A stretch of DNA of 64,000 bases from Catenaria anguillulae PL171 (taxonomy: Eukaryota; Blastocladiomycota; Blastocladiomycetes; Blastocladiales; Catenariaceae): positions 406,700-470,699 of the forward strand of contig MCFL01000018.1 of NCBI GenBank assembly GCA_002102555.1, written 5' to 3'. The notes beneath the pieces are model-generated. The model had not been told where the DNA came from. It searched no databases and saw only the letters and a program-made list of their open reading frames with translations. Shown here in pieces: positions 56,559-64,000 of the stretch (positions are counted from its first letter, which is position 1; each line of letters begins with the position of its first letter). The position numbers were made by a program, and so were the translations under genes.

Positions 56559-59500
56559 TCATTTCCTCTCGGCCATCTCCCTTGCCTCGGCCCTCTCCTC
56601 GTCCCCAGGCTGCTGGTGCTCCCCACCAACGGCCCAAAACCTGTCCCACCGCCGCTGCAACGCGCTCTTTTCTGCACTCATGACGGACGACGCCACAGAC
56701 TCGCGCACCGTATCCCTGTTTCTCGGATCATCCTCTCCAGTGTCTCCTTCAAACCTGCGTGACATGCCGGGCGACGGCAGAACGTGCGCCTGCCCATTGT
56801 ACATGTAAAACGCATTGAACGAGGATGCGGACGCGTTGGCGGACTCGGCACCAGTGTGCTCGGCGCTGCCGCCAGACATGATGATGGCATGGCTGTGGTT
56901 GTGCGAGTAGCGGGCCGATGACGACGTTGACGAGTTGAATGTCGAGAAACCATTGTTTGCGGGTCCACCAGCATACATGGCCGTGTTGTTGTGGCTGCCG
57001 CCGCCGTGGTAGTGCGCGTCCAGCGCATACCCGTGGTACGCTTGCTGATGGTATCCCCCACTGGCATTCGCGTATCCAAACGAAGGCACATCAGTGTCTC
57101 TGCCCTCGCTGCGGTCCTCGTCCGAAACCTCTGCAATGGACGCCAGCCCGCCGGCGCTCATGATTGTACTTGGCCGCTCGCCATGTTCACCGGGCCGCGA
57201 CCACCCAGCCATGACCATACCCGACGGACTCATGCCGCCCAAGCTCACATCGCTCACGCTGGGCATGGGTGGTAAACCAACCAAGACGCCATTCCCGGCG
57301 TCGCGCGGGCTTGCCCCTCCGCCCGATGTCGACGTGGTCATGTCCATGATGCCCTGCGAAAACATGGGCGAGTTATTCCCAAAACTCTCCAAGCTCGACG
57401 ACGCCTGAGTTGTACCAGTCGCACCACCTGCGGTTGTGGATCCCACTTGGCTGGCACCCAACGAGGACGACACGGTCGATCCACCAGTCGCATCGGTGGC
57501 CACCATGCCAGGTGACCGGGACCATCGCCGGAAAGCGTTTCCGAAAAACGAGCCGCTTGCGCCCGCACCCGCACTCGGGGCGTGCTTTGACGCGGTCGGC
57601 GCAGGCAACGCCGGAATGTCGGCCCTGATTCCTGGTGGACTACTCTGATATGCTTGGTGGAGTTGAAGCTGGTGCTGGTGTTGGTGCGCGGCGACCTGCG
57701 CCTGCAACGACGTGACACTTGCCGCTGCCGACACGGGCGGCGGCGGCCCAGAAACAGTGTATGGAGAGCCGATGGGCGCCGCGTATTGCACGCCGGTTGC
57801 ACCCGTCGGATACGTGACAACGGGAAACGATGCCGAACCCGCGGGCACGGGATACACGGACCCCGGATCGTGCGCGCCGTAGTTTGAAAAGGACGAGATG
57901 GACGCCGTGGGCGACATGGGCGCGCCTGCCGCTTGCCAGTTGTTGCGTTCCATGGACGAGTGTGGCGACGTGGACGCGGACGCGGACGAGGATCCAGATC
58001 CATGTGCGTGAATGCCTGCGGCTGTGGGCGGCGGTAATTGGGGCTTTGTTCCCGTGGCGGATGAGCGGCCAAACGACCCGTGCAGGTGCGGGTTATAATG
58101 CGGATGGTGATGCGGCGGGCCCCCGCCGGCGCGCAGCGAGTCGGGTAGGTGCCAGACGTGTTTTTTGCGGCGCTGACGCGCCGAGCGCATGCGAATGTAG
58201 CCTGTGAAGCCCGCAACAACAACGAGTGCGGCCTAGATTTAGTGGGTTAGCCATGGGAACAAGCAGGAATGAATCCAACGGGCGTGAGTCTAACTTACCA
58301 CAGCAACAGCAACACTAGCAATGACTGTGCCCGTGAGAGGTGTGGCAGGCGCAGCTTGAGTTTCGCCCGTGTTTCCATTGACGGCTGGCCCGCCGCGTGC
58401 TTGCGACCCGCTCCCGCCCGAGCCGCCGCTCGTGTTTTCGCCATTGGCAGCGATGTTGGGACCATTCTGTGGCGTTGGGAAGAAGTACTGAAGATTGTGC
58501 TTGAAATGTTGACGTTGAGTGAAGCTGTGGCAGAAGCTGATGCATCAGAAGATGATATAGACTCTGATGCAGAATTGGAAGTGGTTGGTGGTGCAAGTGT
58601 GGGTGACGGGATGGGTGGCAGAGTGGGTGAATTGGGTGCAAGTGTGGGTTCCGGCGATGGCCCTGCATCGGATGGCGTCGGCGGTGGAAGTGACGGGAGT
58701 GTTGGCGCAGGAGGGACGGGTGGCAGCGTAGGACTTGGCTGGGCTGACGGTTGCGGATCAGGCGCCGGTGCAGGCGGCGGTGGCGGTGGTGGTGAAGGCT
58801 GCTCACTGGGTGGAGCGGGAGGGTTGCTGGAAGAGACGGGGCCGTTGCTGCCATTCTGACCAGCAGAGGGAGCAGATTCGGCCACTGTGATGACCGGCGG
58901 ACTCGCAGCCGCAGCCGCAGCCGCGGCAGGTGATGGAAGGGAGGGGCAGACGCGGTATCCGACATGTTGTTGACGGCGGCAACAGCAAGGGCGTCCAGCG
59001 AACCGTCGTTGGTGGTGTTGTCGGGAGGTGAAGAAGAGGCAGACAAGAGAGACGGCGGTGCTCTTGCGATTGTGGGAACGGCAGCTGCAGCGAGATCAGC
59101 TTGGGCTGCCACTTGGGCCAAGGACGACGGCGACGCGACCCTTGGCAAAGGCAAAGCGGTTGCGGGTGCCCCACCGATAACGATGGTTGGCGACGCGTCG
59201 GCGACGGCGACGGCAGCAGAGGCGGCAGAAACAAGAATGTTACTGCGAGGACGGCTCAACAAAGTGGAGGCTCTCGAGGGCGCACTCGATATTCGCGAGG
59301 CCAATGGTCCAGGTGTTCTTGTTCTTGTTCTTGTGGATAAAGCTCGATTCGCTCGTGTCGATGTTCTTTCTATCAACGAAACATGAAGAACAGCACAGTG
59401 TCCGATCAGCCTTGTATGTCTTCGTGCATGGGGAATCGAATCATATCGAATCGTGTTGTGGCGTTTCGGGTCTACAGCGGGTATGGTTTTGAGTGTGCGG

Positions 59501-60024
59501 CCAACTTGAAGGGAGAGAAACTTGAAGGCGGGAAGAGGGACAAGCGGCAAGCGACAACTTGAAGACAACAGTAAGCGAGAGACCGACCCATGATCAAAGT
59601 GAACGTGAAAGGAAAGGGCGAGTTGCTGTCAAAGTCGTGTCGGTGCACTGGGCGGCCAAGGTAAAGATACCGAGGGAAGGTTTCGACACGAATATGGACA
59701 CGAGTATGGGTACAAGAGTAATGAACGAGAGGATGGGAGGATGGAGAGAAAGACGACGAGCGGGTGCCTGCCCGTCTTGTCAGGTCAAGTTGGAAGCGCG
59801 CGTACTTACTTGGTCAGGCCCTGAGGCTGAGGCGGTGCGAGACCGTGGGAACAGATGTTGTTGATCTGCTCGCATGAAATGGCGCTGGCCGGCAGCAGGC
59901 CAATCGTGGGCGGGTCGCAGTCTGTTGGCTCGTTGGGCTGCCAGTGAGCTCGAGCGAGGTTGAGAAGCGGGGCGTGTTCAGTTTCGGCTAACTTGCGTGC
60001 ATCCAATGCGAGTACTGAATGCAT
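56559..60024 (-). CDS. large single-pass membrane protein with Pro/Ser-rich ectodomain
   Basis: Only the 3' half is secure. The last exon (58232-56559, 558 codons) begins inside a membrane helix (TGTVIASVAVAV|AALVVVAGFTGY) interrupted by a 66-nt intron. A stop-transfer RMRSARQRRKK and a long Ser/Gly/His/Gln-rich cytosolic tail follow, with repeated poly-Ser and His-rich patches. Upstream (58885-58299) lies a Pro/Ser/Ala ectodomain with a PPPPPPPAPAPDPQPSAQPS-like stretch, then NGNTGETQ near the membrane. A cysteine-bearing N-terminal piece (HWQPNEPTDCDPP, ISCEQINNICSHG) sits at 60024-59812 before a GTAAGT donor. The middle (59800-58900) could not be spliced and has frame changes. The layout resembles an adhesin or sensor with an O-glycosylated stalk. 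No homologue recognised. Confidence 0.5.
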
Positions 60025-60033
60025 TTCATCCAA

Positions 60034-60523
60034 TCAGTCTCGGCCGTGGATGAAACATGTCATGATGATTTCAATTCTTGGCGCTGCTGTTGCACAACGC
60101 GGCAGCAGATCCTGATGCTGATGCTGTCAGCACCATACGTTGTGTTGTGTGAAAGCGGCGAGCTCTTTCCCAATCAGGAAGGGCTGCGGGGTATTCATGC
60201 CTCATCCTTCTCACGAAGGGGAATGCATGGAGTCAGTGCTCCCTGATCCATGGACACGTGAAGGAACTCATGCAAGCAAGCGCTTAAGAATATTGATGTA
60301 AAGGGAGAGACAAGTATACATGTATGTCGGATGATAAGGGAGGATAGCATCGATGATATAGTAGTTCGCAATGTTCCTTTCTGGAAAGGAGGAAAAAAAA
60401 ACGGCAATGCACGAGAATGATGACCACGCAGGTCAAGTGACATCAACCGATCGATTCATTCACACTGAGCTAACAGCAGATCATCCATGCGGGCTTCACT
60501 CTCGCAGCAGTCCACACTGCTCC
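60034..60523. other. intergenic
   Basis: Nothing recognisable; includes an A run near 60392 and the 3' flank of the MIX17-like gene. Confidence 0.4.
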
Positions 60524-61116
60524 TTAATGGAACCGGGCTTGGCACGCCTTGAGCATGTCAAAGTAGTACGAGCACGTCGTGGGCTCGTTGGGATGCTGCT
60601 CCATGCACTTCATGTACGCCTTGAGGTCAGCCTCGCACGCACCACCGGCATTGGTTGTCTCGTTGTAGTAAGCCGTCGGCGCAGCGGCAACAGGCGCCTG
60701 TTGTTGCTGGTGCGAAGAGGACGAACCGCCGCCAAACATGGACGTGAGGCCGGCACCAATCGTGTGACCCTGCATTTATGGTCAACCATGGGCGACAAGT
60801 TAGCAGCTTGCACCAAAAATGGGTGAGTCGCAGATACAAGAAACAGGCGAGGGATACGTACGACAGCAGAACCAACAGCAACACCAGCAGCCGTGGTGGC
60901 CATTTGCGCAAAGAGACCGGGCTGGCGCTGCTCGACCATCGGGGCAGAGGGCGCAGCAGCAGCGGGAGGGGTGTGAGTCGGGTGCACGGCCGACTGGGCG
61001 GGAGCTGGGGGAGCATGGTGCATGGGCGGGGCAGCCGCGGCGGTGGTAGCCGGGCGCGAGGGAGCAGCAGTGCGCGTGGGAGCGGCGGGGGCAGAGACAC
61101 GGGACTTGCGGGCCAT
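60524..61116 (-). CDS. MIX17: MIX17/CHCHD2-CHCHD10-like twin CX9C protein
   Basis: Small mitochondrial intermembrane-space protein oxidised by Mia40 and linked to respiratory-chain and cristae upkeep. Exons 61116-60862 and 60769-60524 give 166 residues. The basic N-terminus (MARKSRVSAPAAPTRTAAPS) and an Ala/Pro-rich stretch precede the hydrophobic GLFAQMATTAAGVAVGSAVG, continuing HTIGAGLTSMFGGG. These are the CHCHD2-type glycine-rich segments. The C-terminal CHCH domain has CEADLKAYMKC and CSYYFDMLKAC, two exact CX9C pairs. Divergent from PEX13 across 550 bp. No breaks. Confidence 0.92.
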
Positions 61117-61666
61117 TTTGATAGTCTGGCAGATGAGATGGGAGCGGAAGAATGGCAGGGAGGTCAGCACGGGATGCGTGAGGGAGAGTGCGATCTGGAG
61201 CTGGATGTCCTGTTTGCGTTTAAGTGTTGAGGGTGCGATTGCATGAAATAGGGCAGATACATACATGATCCGTTGCACGTTCAATTGGTGGTGGGTGGTG
61301 GTGAGAGAGACGAGTCGGAATCCGTCGGATCGTTGCCATCACTCAATCTCCCCAATATCAATATCGTCAGCAACATTTTGGCCTGGCCACAGAAGGTGAC
61401 GGAAGCTTTGGATCGAACGCGCGGTTGTTTGGATCGGAGAGCTCCTGTCCAAGCTCCTTCTTGGCCAGTTGAGGTCATTCCAGAACCGTTCTAGAGCAAC
61501 AGGTCGAGGGTTCCGAAAGATGATGTCATCGCCCTCCCACAGCCACAAAGCGTAACCGCTTTGGTTGCTGCCGTTGAAAAGCTATCGATATCGGAAGAAT
61601 ATGCACATTCAATCCAACACACGCACGTCCATGCTATAGCGTAACACCCTGTGCATTACTCTCAGA
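61117..61666. other. divergent intergenic region, MIX17 and PEX13
   Basis: No coding evidence. Presumed promoter region for the two organelle-protein genes. Confidence 0.45.
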
Positions 61667-62911
61667 ATGCCTCCTTCGCCTCCGAAACCGTGGGAAACCG
61701 CCGCCGCTGCTGGTGGCCCCGCCGCTGCCGTCAGTGCCTCTTCCACAATGGCACCCACACAACCAGCCACCTCGACCTCCACATCGACGTCGGCACCTCC
61801 GCCCGTCCCCGTTCGCCCCGCCGTCATGTCCGCAACCGCCTCGCCGCTTGGCAGCGCCTACGGCCCATCCGCCACAACCACCATGGGCGCTTATGGCACC
61901 CCCTCGGCTTACGGCTCCTCGTACGCCTCACCCTACTCGCGCTTTTCCTCACCCTACTCGTCCTACTCGTCGCCCTACTCGACGTATGGCGGCTACGGAT
62001 CCACCTACGGGTCGTATGGTGGTGCCGGCTACGGTGCATACGGTTCGACGTATGGCGCCATGGGCCGCCCGGGGTTCGGGGCCATGGGCCCACCAGGCGC
62101 ACAAGGACCCAATTCGTTGCAATCGTCGACGCAGGCGGCGTTTGATTTGCTCAACTCGTTTGTCCAGTCGTTTGGGTCGTTCGCCGGCATGCTCGATTCC
62201 ACATTGCACGCGACTTTCCAGTCGTTCCATGCCATGATGGCCGTGGCCGACCAGGTTGGGCATTTGCGGTCGACAGTTGGCCAAGTGTTTAGTTTGGTTT
62301 GGTTGATTCGAAGGGTCAAGGCGTGGATCACTGGCAAGAAGGATGAACGTGCTGATGGGTTTGCTGCCGAGTTTGCTGGTGCCGCTGGCCAAGCACCTGG
62401 CGGGCCACCGGCGCACCCGCCCATTAAAAAGAAGCCCATCCTGGTCTTTATTGCGCTTGTGTTTGGCTTCCCTTACTTGCTCAGCAAACTCGTCAAGTTC
62501 CTGAGCGAGCGTCTCGCCCAACAACAGCCAAAGGCCATCAAGTTTGACCCCAACAATGTCGAGCTCGTACGCGCCTTGTACGACTATGTGGCCACCAACC
62601 CGGCTGAGCTTTCCTTCAAGCGCGGGGATATCTTGGCCGTGGTCGAAAAGCCCATTGAGCCCAGTGGCGAGCCGGGCATGTGGTGGCAAGGCAAGTTGCA
62701 GCAAGGGCCAATCGGATACTTTCCAAGCAATTACGTTGAAATCATTCGCAAGACGCAGCCGCCGACGTCGGCGCAGCTAGGAAATGGGAACGCTCAGCCG
62801 CAGCATCCGATGGGTACGGACTCAGCTGCGTTCGGCCAGACGTTTGCTCCAGCCGGTGCTGCAGGTGCAATGGCAACAGGTGCGGGATCGTTTGAAGGGG
62901 TTTCGTGGTAA
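61667..62911 (+). CDS. PEX13: peroxin 13, peroxisomal import docking protein
   Basis: Membrane protein of the peroxisomal docking complex with Pex14, receiving Pex5. A single exon encodes 414 residues. The N-terminus starts PPSPPKPWE, the usual PxPKPWE opening of the family. A Tyr/Gly/Ser-rich stretch (about 65-140) of the kind proposed to form a permeable phase follows. Next come an amphipathic helical region with SSTQAAFDLLNSFVQSFGSF, a membrane segment KPILVFIALVFGFPYLLSKL, and a C-terminal SH3 domain (about 300-365). The SH3 has ALYDYVATNPAELSFKRGD, WWQGKL and GYFPSNYVEII. All domains are in order and unbroken. Confidence 0.95.
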   Translation: MPPSPPKPWETAAAAGGPAAAVSASSTMAPTQPATSTSTSTSAPPPVPVRPAVMSATASPLGSAYGPSATTTMGAYGTPSAYGSSYASPYSRFSSPYSSYSSPYSTYGGYGSTYGSYGGAGYGAYGSTYGAMGRPGFGAMGPPGAQGPNSLQSSTQAAFDLLNSFVQSFGSFAGMLDSTLHATFQSFHAMMAVADQVGHLRSTVGQVFSLVWLIRRVKAWITGKKDERADGFAAEFAGAAGQAPGGPPAHPPIKKKPILVFIALVFGFPYLLSKLVKFLSERLAQQQPKAIKFDPNNVELVRALYDYVATNPAELSFKRGDILAVVEKPIEPSGEPGMWWQGKLQQGPIGYFPSNYVEIIRKTQPPTSAQLGNGNAQPQHPMGTDSAAFGQTFAPAGAAGAMATGAGSFEGVSW

Positions 62912-63399
62912 AGGATGTGATTTGCTGGCATGCTTTGTGTACATTATTTCTTTTTTTGTTCATTTTTCTTTACCCCACCCGTTCTCCTTTTGCCGCCAAT
63001 GTAGTCGTTCACCCCTCGCGGCATGCGTATTTCTCCCTCTTTGTTTGCTTGTCGAGCTTTCCATCCAGTACCAATACCCACATCTTCTGTGGCTACATAC
63101 AGACATACTTGGCACCAGAGCTGACTGCGTTGGCCGATTCAACAAGGGCCGGGAAAACGCGGAATGTCAGGGTCACGTGTGTTGGAGTGATGCGACACGC
63201 TTGCGATCGGCTCCGAGATGCCACCACTTAAGATCGCTCGATCTCGGCCCGCGACCATCGTCGGACATTGTTGGATCGCTTTGTCGCAAATGGTCTGCCG
63301 CCAACATCAACCAATACCGCTCCACAACTGCGCTCTTTGAACTTTGATAGTGGCCATGTTGTCCATGCCAAGCAACTAAGAAATCATCAGCAAACAGCC
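62912..63399. other. intergenic
   Basis: PEX13 3' flank, with T-rich stretches, and the SDHB upstream region. No gene recognised. Confidence 0.45.
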
Positions 63400-64000
63400 A
63401 TGCACTCCATCGCCTCTTCTGCCTTGCGCCGCTCCGTTCGCCCGCCGCCCCCGTGTCCGCATCCTCTCGCGGGCCACGCTCGCCACTGCCGTCGAGTCGG
63501 CCGCGACCAAGCAGGCTGCCCCCGTGCTGCCGCCGTTGCTGCCACCAAGGCTCCGCTCATCAAGAAGTTTGAGTTTACCGTTGGGTTCGTCGTCGCTTTA
63601 TCCATCGCCTGGCCATGCTGCACATTAGTCAGAACGACCAACCAGCAGTGCATACAACACAAACCGTATTGTAGACCGTCGCGCCCCACGGAAAAGCCCC
63701 GCCTTCAACGTACGAAATCGACATCAACTCGTGCCGGTCCATGGTGCTCGATGCCTCATCAAGATTAAGAATGAGGTGGACCCATCCTTGACGTTCCGTC
63801 GCTCGTGCGTGAGGTATTTTGCGGTTCCTGGTATGTGTGCCTTTCGCTTGCGCTCTACTCCTCTACTGCGATTGGCCACCGCTGAACTTGAGGTCTGGCT
63901 CACGAATCACATCCTTGCTCCCAACTCAACGCGCCATGAACATTGCTGGTCAACACCCTTGCCTGCATTGCCAAAATCCGCGCACCAACGACTCGCTCAA
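63400..64000 (+). CDS. SDHB: succinate dehydrogenase iron-sulphur subunit, 5' part (runs off the window)
   Basis: Fe-S subunit of respiratory complex II. The ATG at 63400 opens an Arg/Ser/Ala-rich presequence. After it come KAPLIKKFEFT (family IKKFxIYRW), an intron, then STYEIDINSC and MVLDA, LIKIKNEVDPSLTFRRSC in the frame after a missing C near 63756, and NIAGQ close to the edge. The TFRRSC segment leads into the first [2Fe-2S] cysteine motif, of which pieces (GICGSC) are visible near 63805-63830 once two losses and one extra T are allowed. Error density is highest here. The rest of the gene lies beyond 64000. Confidence 0.85.

Noticed and set aside
584-64000. Idea that the frame breaks are programmed ribosomal frameshifts
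   Set aside because: There is no shared slippery heptamer or fixed stop context. They affect unrelated housekeeping genes and cluster in short G/C runs.
1-64000. CRISPR array, prophage or retroelement
   Set aside because: No regularly spaced repeats, phage genes, reverse transcriptase or integrase signals were seen. The only mobile element recognised is the DNA transposon.
1-64000. tRNA and rRNA genes
   Set aside because: No convincing cloverleaf or rRNA core sequence was noticed by eye. A covariance-model scan would be needed to exclude tRNAs.

Overview
The window is nuclear DNA of a compact eukaryotic genome. Genes lie on both strands, most gaps are only a few hundred bases, and almost all introns are short (about 50-105 nt) with GT..AG ends. 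The gene content points to a fungus outside the Dikarya, probably a zoosporic (chytrid or blastocladian-like) lineage. The fungal signs are an Aro7-type chorismate mutase, an Rmd1/Sif-type DUF155 protein and a Plavaka/CACTA-like transposase. The non-Dikarya signs are a rhodopsin-class seven-helix receptor, an adenosylcobalamin-type ethanolamine ammonia-lyase and a histidine-degradation pair. The taxonomic placement is inference; no rRNA or marker gene in the window decides it.

Layout. 0.6-6 kb: secreted class-3 lipase, SCAMP-like membrane protein, NAA50 acetyltransferase, chorismate mutase. 6.3-12.7 kb: seven-helix receptor, then the divergent pair UTP4 and CWC15. 13-17.5 kb: histidine ammonia-lyase and formimidoylglutamase tail to tail, then a broken METTL7-like methyltransferase. 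18-25 kb: LEA2-type membrane protein, EB1, two unassigned coding stretches and a small LYR protein. 25.5-28.2 kb: a single gene fusing both subunits of ethanolamine ammonia-lyase. 28.5-45 kb: Rmd1-like protein, PRP28 helicase, AVT/SLC38 transporter, bHLH/AT-hook factor, MtnB, two tandem paralogues of an unrecognised tail-anchored family, and NOB1. 45.46-52.41 kb: a roughly 7-kb Plavaka-like DNA transposon with imperfect terminal inverted repeats, motif-rich subterminal zones and two head-to-head genes. 53.5-64 kb: beta-lactamase-fold hydrolase, long single-pass membrane protein, MIX17/CHCHD2-like protein, PEX13 and the start of SDHB.

The housekeeping genes serve rRNA processing (UTP4, NOB1), splicing (CWC15, PRP28), microtubules (EB1), peroxisomes (PEX13), mitochondria (MIX17, SDHB, LYR) and amino-acid metabolism (chorismate mutase, MtnB, the histidine pair). 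The ammonia-lyases and formimidoylglutamase together suggest that amines and amino acids are used as nitrogen sources.

A practical warning: many clearly conserved genes carry breaks that one added base, usually a G or C in a short run, would repair. I read these as consensus-sequence deletions rather than pseudogenes. Exon coordinates below come from manual splicing. Where exon lengths sum to whole codons (sometimes after allowing one missing base), I say so.
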